A stretch of DNA of 64,000 nt, from positions 49,448 through 113,447 of the forward strand of contig NZ_JASGBP010000010.1 in NCBI RefSeq assembly GCF_030053345.1. The letters are read 5' to 3'. Positions 37,001 to 45,100 of the stretch are shown here, piece after piece (within the stretch, counting starts at the first letter, position 1; each line of letters starts with the position of its first letter). The notes beneath the pieces are model-generated. The model saw only the letters and a list, made by a program, of their open reading frames with translations. It had not been told where the DNA came from and searched no databases. Origin of the DNA: Flavobacterium sedimenticola. Its GTDB lineage: Bacteria > Bacteroidota > Bacteroidia > Flavobacteriales > Flavobacteriaceae. Both the position numbers and the translations under genes were made by a program.

Positions 37001-37231
37001 GGAGCGGTGCGAACTACACCCATTTTATTAACTACCGGCGCTGTAGTAATCGGAGCTTCCATTATTTTATTTGATCCGATATTTCAAGGATTGGCAATTT
37101 CGTTAGTGTTTGGAGCGATAGTTTCTACGTTACTGACTTTGATTGTGGTGCCGTTGATTTACTATATCACCGAAAGAAAAAAATGGGAAGGCCAAGCCAA
37201 GCCTTCTGAAATTGAAGAATCTAATGCTTAA
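34004..37231 (+). CDS. RND-superfamily efflux transporter permease
   Basis: Proton-driven inner-membrane pump of 1075 residues with the 12-TM, two-large-loop AcrB layout. Motifs include PREEEPQINVPMADVMVGYP after TM1, the paired TM4 segment VVGIVVDDSIIIAENMHRHF with the proton-relay Asp pair, and GASPSEVESRVVKPLEKIL in the first loop. The second half repeats the pattern, with GMIALAGVMVRNSVLLIDFIE-type TM10 motifs. It pairs with the adjacent adaptor and TolC genes. Whether the substrates are drugs, metals or sulfur compounds cannot be told; the persulfide neighbours suggest a link. Confidence 0.93.
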   Translation: MQEGISGKIAHFFINSKLTILLMVGLMIIGVYSSFLIPREEEPQINVPMADVMVGYPGASPSEVESRVVKPLEKILSNIKGVEHVHSMAMNGQAMLIVQFYVGQDVERSYVKLYDELAKHENLFPQGVYKPMVKTRSIDDVPMLGLTLWSEKLNDFEIRQVAEEVTSEIEKVKDVAITKEIGGRNREVKVILDKDKMAENGVDALGIMQMIQANNGSSQSGSFVAADKEYLVTTGAFLQTAEDVENLVVGVNANMPVYLKQVASVQDGPSTPRSYVSFGYGKANEKFAKNNSEYPAVTISIGKVKGADAMKISEKILEKVDHLKQTLITDDVHVEVTRNYGETASDKVGELLLHLGIAIIAVTLLVMLAMGWRGGLVVFFSVPLTFALTLFAYYMLGYTLNRITLFALVFVVGIVVDDSIIIAENMHRHFKMKRLPFKQAAIYAINEVGNPTILATFTVIAAILPMAFVSGMMGPYMSPMPIGASIAMLLSLFVALTVTPYLGYHLLHEKEAQEHKAEQGLETSWIYKIYSKMERPFLESYKKRRLMLGITVLLLLGSVLMFFTKSVAVKMLPFDNKNEFQVVIDMPEGTTLERTAAVTQEIAQYLSTVPEVVNYQNYIGTSAPITFNGLVRHYDMRGGSNMADIQVNLLHKEDRDLQSHDIAKIVRPEVQKIAKKYGANVKIIEVPPGPPVLSTLVAEIYGPDYKEQIKVANQVKDILENTSDIVDVDWMTEDNQTEYRFEVDKEKAMLNGIAPQQVVGNLTYLLKEYPVSNLYDEHSNDNVGIVLALDDKDKTSLQDIQSLKIKGSRGNVVPVSDLVKVVQDTLQKTIYRKDQKRVVYVTADMAGALESPVYAILGMNEKLQKMQLPKGYKVNELYMEQPSDESDFTVKWDGEWQITLEVFRDLGAAFLIVIVIIYMLIVGWFQNFKTPMVMMMAIPLSLVGIVLGHWLLGAFFTATSFIGMIALAGVMVRNSVLLIDFIEIRLNDGIPLKQAIIEAGAVRTTPILLTTGAVVIGASIILFDPIFQGLAISLVFGAIVSTLLTLIVVPLIYYITERKKWEGQAKPSEIEESNA

Positions 37232-37235
37232 TGCT

Positions 37236-37541
37236 ATGAAATTATTAATTATTACCGCTATAGCCGAATTTGAGAAAGACATCAAAAAACTACTAAAAAA
37301 TGCTGAGGTTGTAACGTTTAGTTATCGAGATGTCACGAGTTACAAAGACGTTTCGGAAGAGTTTATCGAGACCAATTGGTTTGCTTCCGAAATGAACGAA
37401 ACCGAATCTTTACTCTTTTACGCTTTCGTGAAAAAAGAAAATGTGGATTTGCTCTTCCAATGGGTCGCTGATTTTAATGCCCAACAACCTACTAAAGCAC
37501 ACGTACAAGTTGCGGTGCTGAATATTGAAAAAATGAATTAA
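37236..37541 (+). CDS. Small P-II/ferredoxin-like protein of the RND operon
   Basis: 101 residues from the ATG at 37236; earlier in-frame starts overlap the RND gene. The start lies 4 bp after the RND stop, so it is probably cotranscribed. MKLLIITAIAEFEKDIKKLL, then VVTFSYRDVTSYKD, and a C-terminal VQVAVLNIEKMN give an alpha-beta pattern like PII-related or DUF3240-like domains that accompany RND pumps. No catalytic or nucleotide loop is recognisable. Function unknown; a regulatory partner of the pump is an inference. Confidence 0.6.
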   Translation: MKLLIITAIAEFEKDIKKLLKNAEVVTFSYRDVTSYKDVSEEFIETNWFASEMNETESLLFYAFVKKENVDLLFQWVADFNAQQPTKAHVQVAVLNIEKMN

Positions 37542-37553
37542 ATACTAATTATT

Positions 37554-37739
37554 ATGAAAAACAGAATGATCAGAGCCATCGCCGGAACCTTTATATTAAT
37601 TAGTTTGTTATTGGCGATTTACGTCAATCAGAATTGGTTGTGGTTTACTGCTTTTGTCGGCGCCAATTTGCTGCAATCTTCCATCACCAAATGGTGTTTG
37701 ATGGAAGACATACTGACCAAATTGGGAGTCAAAGACTAA
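37554..37739 (+). CDS. DUF2892 small membrane protein
   Basis: 61 residues: MKNRMIRAIAGTFILISLLL as helix one and WLWFTAFVGANLLQSSITKW as helix two, ending in CLMEDILTKLGVKD. This is the DUF2892/YgaP-membrane layout, with a single Cys rather than the usual pair. It lies 12 bp after the PII-like gene and ends the sulfur/efflux block, which also starts with a DUF2892 gene at 27583. A strong terminator follows. Confidence 0.8.
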   Translation: MKNRMIRAIAGTFILISLLLAIYVNQNWLWFTAFVGANLLQSSITKWCLMEDILTKLGVKD

Positions 37740-37745
37740 TGAATC

Positions 37746-37769
37746 AACCACCTTCGGGTGGTTTTTTTA
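37746..37769 (+). terminator. Terminator of the efflux operon
   Basis: Perfect stem AACCACC/GGTGGTT with the stable TTCG tetraloop, then T6. Confidence 0.9.
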
Positions 37770-37791
37770 TGTTCTATTTTAACAAATACAT

Positions 37792-37799
37792 TACATTTG
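37792..37799 (+). promoter_or_regulatory. -7 element of the M13 peptidase gene
   Basis: TACATTTG, 48 bp before the ATG at 37848; an exact match to TAnnTTTG. Confidence 0.5.
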
Positions 37800-37847
37800 G
37801 TAACATTTTAAAATGATTTATGTCCAATAGCCATTAAAAACACGTAT

Positions 37848-39887
37848 ATGAAAATACTAACTAAACTAACCATAGGTTTGTTTTCTGCCACATTGCTGGT
37901 GAGTTGTAACTCAAAAGAAGCCGATTTTGTCGATCCGTTATTGACAAACCGAGATACCATGGTGAATCCCGGAGATGACTTTTTTATGTATGCCAACGGC
38001 GGATGGTTCAAGAGAAATCCTATTCCGGCCAGTGAAAAAAGTAACGGCATTTTCCGAACCATAGGCGATACCATCAACTCGCAAATCAAACAAATTTGTG
38101 AAAAATCGGCCAAGATGACTGATGCGCCCAAAGGCAGTAACGAACAAAAAATCGGCGATTTCTATGCTTCCGGTATGGATACGTTACAAATTGAAAAATT
38201 GGGATTGTCGCCTTTACGAGCCGATTTGAATAAAATCAAAGCCATTAATGATGTACCATCGTTGTTGAATACCATGGCTTATTTACATACCATCGGTGCC
38301 AATCCGGCCTTTTCCTTGTATGTCGGTCAGGACGATAAAAACAGTGCGAAGTACGCAGTTTTCTTGGGTCAGGGTGGATTAGGCTTGAGCAACCGCGATT
38401 ACTATTTCAATACCGATAAAGAAACGGTGAATATTCGTGCTGAATACGTTAAGCATTTGCAAAAAATAAATCAATTGATGGGGAAATCGGAAGCTGAAGC
38501 TAAAGCAAATGCTGCGGTTATTATGAAACTGGAAACCGAGCTGGCTCAAAATTCCCGTAAGTTAGAAGCGCTGCGTGATCCGATTAAAAATTACAACAAA
38601 ATGGGTATGGCTCAAATCAATGCTGCCACACCCAATATCGATTGGAAAATCATGACAGCCACTATCGGTATTAAAAATGCGGATACTGTTATTGTGGGTC
38701 AACCTGAGTTTTACAAAGCGTTGAACCAAATGATAAAAAAATATACCATTGAAGAGTGGAAAACGTATTTAGAATGGGATTTGGTAAACTCCTATGCGTC
38801 GTATTTGCACAATGCCATTGAGCAACAAAATTTCTATTTCTATGCTACCGTGATGACCGGTGTAAAAGAGCAAAAACCGCGATGGAAACGCATTGTAGAG
38901 CAAACCGATGGTTCTTTGGGAGAGTTAATCGGTCAAGTCTATGTGAGAGACTATTTGCCTAAAGGGTCAAAAGAAAAATTACTGGAAATAGGTAATAATA
39001 TCCGTGATGTTTATGCCGAGCGTATAAAAAATCTTGATTGGATGAGTGAAGCCACCAAGAAAAAAGCATTGTTCAAATTGAGTAAAATTGTGATGAAAGT
39101 AGGCTATCCCGATAAATGGAAAGATTTGAGCAGTGTAACCATTAGCCGCGGGACTTATTTAGCCAATGTCATGGCAGCCAATAAATGGGCTATAAACGAT
39201 ATGGTTTCTAAATTCGGAAAACCGGTCGACCGAACGGAATGGGGGATGTATCCGCAAACGTATAACGCGTATTATAATCCGAGTAATAATGAAATTTGCG
39301 TTCCGGCTTGTAATATTTTGGTTCCCGGATTTGAAGGCAGAATGCCGGATGATGCCGTATTGTACGGGATTATCGGAGGTTCCACTTTCGGTCACGAAAT
39401 TACGCACGGATTTGACGATCAAGGCAGTCAATATGACGAAAAAGGCAACTTAAACAATTGGTGGACTGCGGAAGATTTGGCAAAATTTAAAGCCAAAACC
39501 AAACTCATAGTGGAACAGTTTAATCAGTTTGAAGCCTTACCCGGTAAATTTGTCAACGGCGATGCCACTCAAGGCGAAAACATAGCCGATTTGGGCGGCG
39601 TTGTGATGGGTTTTGAGGCCTTCAAAAAGACATCGCAATATAAAAACAAAGAAAAGATAAGCGGATTAACACCGGAACAGCGTTTCTTCCTGGCTTACGG
39701 GTATGCCTGGATGGTGAATATTAAACCGGAAGCCTTAGCCAATCAATTGTTAACGGATGTTCACGCTCCGGCTAAGTTCAGAATTAACGGACCGTTGCAA
39801 AACAATCCTGATTTTCATAAAGCGTTCAACATCAAACCGGGCAGTACCATGCGAAGACCCGATAATTTGAAAGTCGCCATTTGGTAA
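37848..39887 (+). CDS. M13-family zinc metallopeptidase, lipoprotein
   Basis: Neprilysin/PepO-like endopeptidase for oligopeptides in the periplasm or on the surface, 679 residues. The lipobox LLVSCNS gives a lipid-bearing Cys20. The N-terminal helical M13 domain begins PGDDFFMYANGGWFKRNPIP. The zinc site is His516-Glu517-x-x-His520 in FGHEITHGFDD, with the third ligand Glu577 and Asp581 in GENIADLGG. NAYYNPSNNEICVPACNI is the conserved substrate-pocket strand. Monocistronic, with promoter and terminator seen. Confidence 0.94.
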   Translation: MKILTKLTIGLFSATLLVSCNSKEADFVDPLLTNRDTMVNPGDDFFMYANGGWFKRNPIPASEKSNGIFRTIGDTINSQIKQICEKSAKMTDAPKGSNEQKIGDFYASGMDTLQIEKLGLSPLRADLNKIKAINDVPSLLNTMAYLHTIGANPAFSLYVGQDDKNSAKYAVFLGQGGLGLSNRDYYFNTDKETVNIRAEYVKHLQKINQLMGKSEAEAKANAAVIMKLETELAQNSRKLEALRDPIKNYNKMGMAQINAATPNIDWKIMTATIGIKNADTVIVGQPEFYKALNQMIKKYTIEEWKTYLEWDLVNSYASYLHNAIEQQNFYFYATVMTGVKEQKPRWKRIVEQTDGSLGELIGQVYVRDYLPKGSKEKLLEIGNNIRDVYAERIKNLDWMSEATKKKALFKLSKIVMKVGYPDKWKDLSSVTISRGTYLANVMAANKWAINDMVSKFGKPVDRTEWGMYPQTYNAYYNPSNNEICVPACNILVPGFEGRMPDDAVLYGIIGGSTFGHEITHGFDDQGSQYDEKGNLNNWWTAEDLAKFKAKTKLIVEQFNQFEALPGKFVNGDATQGENIADLGGVVMGFEAFKKTSQYKNKEKISGLTPEQRFFLAYGYAWMVNIKPEALANQLLTDVHAPAKFRINGPLQNNPDFHKAFNIKPGSTMRRPDNLKVAIW

Positions 39888-39891
39888 AAAT

Positions 39892-39927
39892 AAAAAATCC
39901 CTAATCGAACAGATTAGGGATTTTTTT
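39892..39927. terminator. Bidirectional terminator between M13 peptidase and SOD
   Basis: Perfect stem AAAAATCCCTAATC/GATTAGGGATTTTT with a GAACA loop, with A- and T-tracts on either side. Confidence 0.9.
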
Positions 39928-40708
39928 ATTTGGCAGCATTCACCTCTAAATACCGTTCACTGACTTTCTTCCAATTAATAACATTGAAGAAGGCTTCGAT
40001 GTATTTTTTTCGCTTGTATTGATAATCGAGATAATAGGCGTGTTCCCATACATCCAAACACAAAATCGGAGTGCCTTTTACCGGTTGGTTCGGCATCAAA
40101 GGATTATCTTGGTTGGGTGTACTGGTCACCGATAATTTTCCGGCCTTATCGACTACCAACCAGGCCCATCCAGAACCAAATTGTTTTTCGGCAGCATCGG
40201 AGAATTGGTTTTTAAAAATTTCAAAAGAACCAAAATCTCGGTTCATTACTACCGCCAAAGTGTCTTTGGGTTGCCCTCCGGCTTTAGGAGCCATACTTTC
40301 CCAAAACAAACTGTGATTGTAGTAACCGCCGGCATTGTTTCGCAAATCGGCATTATTCATGTTGAGTTTCTTTAAGATATCTTCGATGGTCAAATCGACC
40401 ATTGCGGGGTCATCAGCCACTAATTTGTTCAAATTGTTGGTGTAGGTCAGGTAATGCTTGGAGTAATGCACTTCCATAGTCAAAACGTCAATACTAGGCA
40501 TCAAGGCGTTGTATTCGTAGGGTAATTTGACTAATTCAAATTGTCCGGGGTCAGCACTTACATCATCGGGGTGTCCGATAGTCACTTTTTCTTCGGCTGA
40601 AGGCAAAGGCACCTCAACAACTTCGGTTAGCTTTTTTTTATTGCAAGAAGCAATGATTAAGAGAAAACAAAAGTAAAATACAATGGCAACAATCCTTTTC
40701 ATACTCAT
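39926..40708 (-). CDS. Fe/Mn superoxide dismutase as a lipoprotein
   Basis: Superoxide dismutase of the iron/manganese family, 260 residues, but extracytoplasmic: an N-terminal lipoprotein signal with lipobox IIASC puts the lipid on Cys22, followed by about 40 linker residues. The four metal ligands are intact: His81 (VHYSKHYLTY), His132 (YYNHSLFW), Asp219 and His223 (LDVWEHAYYLDY). FGSGWAWLVV is the usual core. Its start overlaps the acyl-CoA-binding protein gene as ATGA, and it ends the minus-strand operon. Metal choice (Fe versus Mn) cannot be read. Confidence 0.92.
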   Translation of the reverse strand: MSMKRIVAIVFYFCFLLIIASCNKKKLTEVVEVPLPSAEEKVTIGHPDDVSADPGQFELVKLPYEYNALMPSIDVLTMEVHYSKHYLTYTNNLNKLVADDPAMVDLTIEDILKKLNMNNADLRNNAGGYYNHSLFWESMAPKAGGQPKDTLAVVMNRDFGSFEIFKNQFSDAAEKQFGSGWAWLVVDKAGKLSVTSTPNQDNPLMPNQPVKGTPILCLDVWEHAYYLDYQYKRKKYIEAFFNVINWKKVSERYLEVNAAK

Positions 40709-40980
40709 TTTTTTTCGTTTACAATAGCGTTAATGGCTTCGATATATAATTCCTTGGCTTCATCAGACGTAAGATGACTGATTTGCATCCAAGCATTAGT
40801 TTTAAAGGCATTTCTCAAATCTACCTGAGGAATGTAATTGGTTTCGATAGTACCGAAAGAAGCTTGTTTGTAGTAGGCATATAATCGCAATTGTACATCT
40901 TGCGGCAAGGAAGACTGTGTCATTTTGGAGGCTATTTCAACAGCTTCCCGAAATCGAATATCTAATTCTTTTTCCGACAT
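40705..40980 (-). CDS. Acyl-CoA-binding protein
   Basis: 91-residue four-helix ACBP that carries medium- and long-chain acyl-CoA in the cytoplasm. The family signature LRLYAYYKQASFGTIET (about 28-44) and NAWMQISHLTSDEAKELYIEA are present, with the Lys and Tyr that hold the CoA phosphate. It overlaps the SOD gene by ATGA and follows psd by 12 bp, in an operon with phospholipid-synthesis genes, which fits a lipid-supply role. Confidence 0.9.
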   Translation of the reverse strand: MSEKELDIRFREAVEIASKMTQSSLPQDVQLRLYAYYKQASFGTIETNYIPQVDLRNAFKTNAWMQISHLTSDEAKELYIEAINAIVNEKK

Positions 40981-40992
40981 AATTTTGGACTA

Positions 40993-41643
40993 TTATTTTG
41001 ACGCAATAACCGTTTGATTGCCAACAGCGTTTTGTTGTAAGACCACATCAACTTTAGTTCCGAGCGGCAAATACAAATCTACTCTCGAACCGAATTTGAT
41101 AAATCCGGCATCATCACCTTGGGTAACTTGTTGGCCTTCTTCAGCATAATTTACAATACGTTTGGCTAGAGCTCCGGCTATTTGACGGTACATAATTTCC
41201 CCAAACTGAGCCGTTTCGATGACCACGGTAGTTCGTTCGTTTTCAGTACTGGCTTTCGGATGCCAAGCCACTAAGTATTTGCCGGGATGGTATTTGCTGT
41301 ATTTTATGGTTCCGGAAGCGGCATATCGGGTTACGTGAACGTTAATCGGCGACATAAAAATAGAAACCTGCAAACGTTTGTCTTTAAAATATTCTTCTTC
41401 AAATACCTCTTCGATAACTACTACTTTGCCGTCAACAGGCGCCAATATTTGATTAACATTTGGGACTATTCTACGATTTGGGTTTCGGAAGAACTGCAAA
41501 ATCATGACAAAGAGAAATATAGCAATCAGTTGTATCGTAATTCGCAGCCAATGCCAATGCACAAATTTGTCTGCTAAAAGCAAGACAACAATAAAACTGA
41601 TGATACTGATAAAAATGATTTTATAACCTTCCTTATGAAACAT
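40993..41643 (-). CDS. psd: Phosphatidylserine decarboxylase
   Basis: Converts phosphatidylserine to phosphatidylethanolamine. 216 residues from the ATG at 41643 (a longer reading to 41673 would start inside cdsA). It is the short PSD-A type. A membrane-spanning N-terminus (IIFISIISFIVVLLLADKFV) is followed by the soluble part, with APVDGKVVVIEEV and the self-cleavage site Gly-Ser in KFGSRVDLYLP, where Ser becomes the pyruvoyl cofactor. It overlaps the end of cdsA by 11 bp. Confidence 0.93.
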   Translation of the reverse strand: MFHKEGYKIIFISIISFIVVLLLADKFVHWHWLRITIQLIAIFLFVMILQFFRNPNRRIVPNVNQILAPVDGKVVVIEEVFEEEYFKDKRLQVSIFMSPINVHVTRYAASGTIKYSKYHPGKYLVAWHPKASTENERTTVVIETAQFGEIMYRQIAGALAKRIVNYAEEGQQVTQGDDAGFIKFGSRVDLYLPLGTKVDVVLQQNAVGNQTVIASK

Positions 41644-42436
41644 AATAAATAATTTGGTAGAACAAATACACAAACGGTGCTACAAATATAATACTATCCA
41701 GGCGATCCAGAAAACCTCCGTGACCCGGCATGATGGTGCCGCTGTCTTTTACCCCGGCAATACGTTTAAATTTAGATTCGATTAAATCGCCCAGCGTGCC
41801 GAAAGCGCTAACAATCATGGCGATAATAATCCATTTGGTAGTGTCTTGATGCAAATAAAATTGGGCGAGTATAATTCCGGCCACTATTGAAAAAATAACA
41901 CCTCCGGCAAAACCTTCAACGGTTTTTTTGGGTGAAATTCTTTCGAAGAGTTTGTTTTTTCCCATAGTAATCCCTACCAAATAGGCAAAAGTGTCGTTAG
42001 CCCAGATGATAATCAGGATACTGATAATAATTTCAGGAACATAAATGTTGTAAACAAATGGTATTTTGGTGAAAATAATAATCGGAATAATGAGATAGCC
42101 GATTAAAAAGACATATTTAGAAAGTTGGTCTAAATGACGGTCTTTCTTTTCAAAAAGAAACAATAAGGCTCGCACAGAGACGGTTAAGGCCGCAATGAGC
42201 AACAGAATTTCATTGGTTTTGACTGTGTTGTTGAGGTTGAAAAGAATATAACCGCCGGTGGCGATGAGTAACGGAAATATCGGTTTCAGATGTACTAATT
42301 TACAAAACTCGACCACAGAGAACAAGAGCAACAAACCAAACAGAAGTAAAAAACTATACTGTGAATATAGTGTGGCACCAACCAACAGCAGTACATACAC
42401 CACTCCGGATAAGGCTCTTGTTAGGGTTGTTGTCAT
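41633..42436 (-). CDS. cdsA: Phosphatidate cytidylyltransferase
   Basis: Makes CDP-diacylglycerol from phosphatidate and CTP, the branch point for phospholipids. 267 residues, about seven to eight membrane helices, no signal peptide. The family signature near the C-terminus is ESKFKRIAGVKDSGTIMPGH followed by GGFLDRLDS (acidic pair for Mg). It starts 2 bp before the LUD gene's end (stop at 42438) and overlaps psd by 11 bp, so the order LUD-cdsA-psd is tightly coupled. Confidence 0.95.
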   Translation of the reverse strand: MTTTLTRALSGVVYVLLLVGATLYSQYSFLLLFGLLLLFSVVEFCKLVHLKPIFPLLIATGGYILFNLNNTVKTNEILLLIAALTVSVRALLFLFEKKDRHLDQLSKYVFLIGYLIIPIIIFTKIPFVYNIYVPEIIISILIIIWANDTFAYLVGITMGKNKLFERISPKKTVEGFAGGVIFSIVAGIILAQFYLHQDTTKWIIIAMIVSAFGTLGDLIESKFKRIAGVKDSGTIMPGHGGFLDRLDSIIFVAPFVYLFYQIIYYVS

Positions 42437-42437
42437 G

Positions 42438-43043
42438 CTATAAATCTTCTAAAAGCAGGAGGTATAAGTTCTTGGCGGTGCTTCCGTATTGCAGGAAATC
42501 TTCGTCTTTGGCTTTTTCGAAATATTTAATGGTCGTAATATTGGTTGGGTAATCTTTGTCGTATTTCTTTTTAATGACACGCAAGCCGTCACTTTTGGTT
42601 TCCAAAATCTGACTGGTAGTGGCTAATATGATGATATTGATAGGTAAGTCGTTGGGTTTATTTTGCTTGATTTGATTGGATGAAAACAACACCGAACCTT
42701 CATCGGCAATCAGGTTTTCACAACTGGCAAATAAAAATTTCGGATTAGTAGGTTTGTCATAACTGAGCTTGTTTTCGTCGAGCATACTAAATAATTTCGG
42801 CTCATAACACAAGGCTTCACATTCAAACCAATCGTTTTCTTCCAAGATATTCAGAAACTGATCTTTTACTTCATTTAAATTTTCGCAGTATAAAAATTTA
42901 CCGCCATTTTTTTTGAAATTATAGGTAAACTTTTCGTCTACAGGAAGTAACGAAAAGCTCGAAGGTGCATTGTTAAATTCGCTTTGACTTTCTTCGTCAG
43001 AGGCATCGTTTCCCGTGCCGAAAATTTTTCTGAAAAGACTCAT
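42438..43043 (-). CDS. LUD-domain (LutC-like) protein
   Basis: 201 residues from the ATG at 43043 (a longer reading to 43085 has no support). The C-terminal half shows the LUD pattern IADEGSVLFSSNQIKQNK then LPINIIILATTSQIL, similar to LutC of lactate utilisation. No LutA or LutB partner is here. The N-terminal 45 residues are low-complexity and acidic. It lies just downstream of an ftsH terminator, behind its own -7 element, and heads the run LUD-cdsA-psd-ACBP-SOD. Function in this operon is unknown. Confidence 0.75.
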   Translation of the reverse strand: MSLFRKIFGTGNDASDEESQSEFNNAPSSFSLLPVDEKFTYNFKKNGGKFLYCENLNEVKDQFLNILEENDWFECEALCYEPKLFSMLDENKLSYDKPTNPKFLFASCENLIADEGSVLFSSNQIKQNKPNDLPINIIILATTSQILETKSDGLRVIKKKYDKDYPTNITTIKYFEKAKDEDFLQYGSTAKNLYLLLLEDL

Positions 43044-43082
43044 GCTGGTTACGTATAATCGGGTTTTGAATTTGAAATCCCT

Positions 43083-43090
43083 CAAAGATA
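43083..43090 (-). promoter_or_regulatory. -7 element of the LUD-cdsA-psd run
   Basis: Minus-strand TATCTTTG matches TAnnTTTG, 40 bp before the LUD ATG. It overlaps the T-tract of the ftsH terminator. Confidence 0.55.
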
Positions 43091-43131
43091 AAAAAATCTT
43101 AATTCAAAAGTATGTTTTGAATTAAGATTTT
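43087..43131 (-). terminator. Terminator after ftsH
   Basis: A 17-bp perfect inverted repeat (43093-43109 with 43115-43131, core CTTAATTCAAAA) with a 5-base loop, followed on the minus strand by T7. It separates rsfS-ftsH from the downstream lipid run. Confidence 0.88.
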
Positions 43132-43157
43132 AAAAAAATGTTAAAAAACCGTAAACG

Positions 43158-45080
43158 CTATTCGGCTACTGTTTCTTCGGGATGATGGTCGAACGGTCGC
43201 TTTCCGAAAATGGCTTCCAAATCGTCCTTAAAGATGACTTCTTTTTCAATGAGTATATCCGCTAATTGCTGGAGTTTCTCTTTATTATCTTGTAATATTT
43301 TAATGGCTCTTTGGTATTCGTTTTCGATTAAGTTGGATATTTCTTTATCGATTACCAGAGCGGTTTCTTCCGAATAAGGTTTTGAGAAATTATACTCGCT
43401 TTGTCCCGAAGAATCGTAATAGGTAATGTTTCCTAATTTGTCATTCAGACCGTAAATGGTCACCATAGCGCGAGCTTGTTTGGTTACTTTTTCCAAATCG
43501 CTTAAGGCTCCGGTGGAAATTTTGTCAAACATCACTTTTTCAGCGGCACGGCCTCCCATAGTAGCACACATTTCGTCGAGCATTTGTTCCGGTCGCACAA
43601 TCAAACGTTCTTCCGGTAAATACCAAGCGGCGCCCAAACTTTGTCCACGCGGCACGATTGTTACTTTAACCAACGGTGCGGCGTGTTCGAGCATCCAGCT
43701 TACAGTGGCGTGTCCGGCTTCGTGAACGGCAATGGCGCGTTTTTCTTCCGGAGTGACAATTTTGTTTTTCTTTTCCAATCCGCCTACAATGCGATCAACG
43801 GCATCTAAGAAATCTTGTTTGTCCACGGCTGTTTTGTTGTTTCGTGCCGCAATCAAGGCAGCCTCGTTACATACGTTGGCAATATCGGCACCGGAGAATC
43901 CCGGTGTTTGTTTGGCTAAGAAATCGACATCTAAATCGTCCACCTTTTTTAATGGCTTCAAATGCACTTCAAATATTTCCTTGCGCTCGCGGATGTCCGG
44001 TAAGTCGACATAAATTTGACGGTCGAAACGTCCGGCCCGCATTAACGCTTTGTCTAATACATCGGCTCTGTTGGTAGCGGCCAATACAATAACATGGGTG
44101 TTGGTTCCGAAACCGTCCATCTCGGTCAACAACTGGTTTAAGGTGTTTTCGCGCTCGTCGTTAGAGCCCGAGAAGTTGTTTTTACCACGCGCTCTACCCA
44201 CAGCATCAATCTCATCAATAAAAATAATCGCCGGTGATTTGTCTTTGGCTTGTTTGAATAAATCGCGAACGCGGGAAGCGCCGACACCCACAAACATTTC
44301 CACAAAATCAGAACCCGACAAAGAGAAAAACGGCACTTTGGCTTCCCCGGCTACGGCTTTGGCTAATAGTGTTTTTCCGGTTCCCGGAGGACCAACTAAC
44401 AAAGCTCCTTTCGGGATTTTACCACCCAAAGTGGTATATTTATCAGGGTTTCTTAAAAACTCTACAATTTCTTGTACTTCTTCTTTGGCGCCTTCCAAAC
44501 CGGCTACATCTTTGAACGTGACTTTTACATCGGTTTTTTCGTCAAACAATTTAGCGCGCGATTTTCCGATATTGAAAATTTGCCCGCCACCGCCACCGGC
44601 TCCGCCACCCGACATTCTTCGCATGATGATAATCCAAAGACCAATGATGACAATGATAGGCAATAAAGTGATGAATAATTCGCTCCAATTGCTTTTCGGT
44701 TTGAAGTCGTAATCTTTGAGTTTGCCGTCTATTTTGGCTTTTTCGATTTTGTTTTGGAACACTTCATCATTCCCTATTTCGAAGGAATAATGTGGTCCTT
44801 TGTTAGGGTTGCCTAACATGTCTTTGGCCAATTTACTGTGGGCTTTGTCTTTTAAAGCCGCAGCTGTAAGATAGGCTTCTCCTTCGGTTTTATTGTAGAT
44901 TACTACTTTTTCAATTTGACCTTTATCTAAAAACTCATTGAATTTAGAAGATGAGATTTTGACAGTATCCTGAAAACCGGAACCGCCTAAGTAGTTTAAT
45001 CCGAAGAAAATAATAATCAATCCGGCATAAATCCACCATGGATTTATTTTAAAATTATTGGGTTTCTTTTCAGTAGCCAT
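43158..45080 (-). CDS. ftsH: ATP-dependent zinc metalloprotease FtsH
   Basis: Membrane-bound AAA+ protease for quality control of membrane proteins, 640 residues. Two N-terminal membrane helices flank a periplasmic segment (first helix near 14-30). The AAA domain has Walker A GPPGTGKT (230-237), Walker [12 protein letters not shown] and the second-region-of-homology Arg pair in MRAGRFDRQ. The M41 zinc site is His453-Glu454-Ala-Gly-His457 in [11 protein letters not shown]. It is 20 bp downstream of rsfS in the same operon and is followed by a strong terminator. Confidence 0.97.
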   Translation of the reverse strand: MATEKKPNNFKINPWWIYAGLIIIFFGLNYLGGSGFQDTVKISSSKFNEFLDKGQIEKVVIYNKTEGEAYLTAAALKDKAHSKLAKDMLGNPNKGPHYSFEIGNDEVFQNKIEKAKIDGKLKDYDFKPKSNWSELFITLLPIIVIIGLWIIIMRRMSGGGAGGGGGQIFNIGKSRAKLFDEKTDVKVTFKDVAGLEGAKEEVQEIVEFLRNPDKYTTLGGKIPKGALLVGPPGTGKTLLAKAVAGEAKVPFFSLSGSDFVEMFVGVGASRVRDLFKQAKDKSPAIIFIDEIDAVGRARGKNNFSGSNDERENTLNQLLTEMDGFGTNTHVIVLAATNRADVLDKALMRAGRFDRQIYVDLPDIRERKEIFEVHLKPLKKVDDLDVDFLAKQTPGFSGADIANVCNEAALIAARNNKTAVDKQDFLDAVDRIVGGLEKKNKIVTPEEKRAIAVHEAGHATVSWMLEHAAPLVKVTIVPRGQSLGAAWYLPEERLIVRPEQMLDEMCATMGGRAAEKVMFDKISTGALSDLEKVTKQARAMVTIYGLNDKLGNITYYDSSGQSEYNFSKPYSEETALVIDKEISNLIENEYQRAIKILQDNKEKLQQLADILIEKEVIFKDDLEAIFGKRPFDHHPEETVAE

Positions 45081-45100
45081 ATATTTTTTCAGTGCAATTT

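Noticed and set aside
44050..44712. 220-aa plus-strand ORF opposite ftsH
   Set aside because: Antisense shadow of the conserved AAA domain of ftsH; no independent start or family features.
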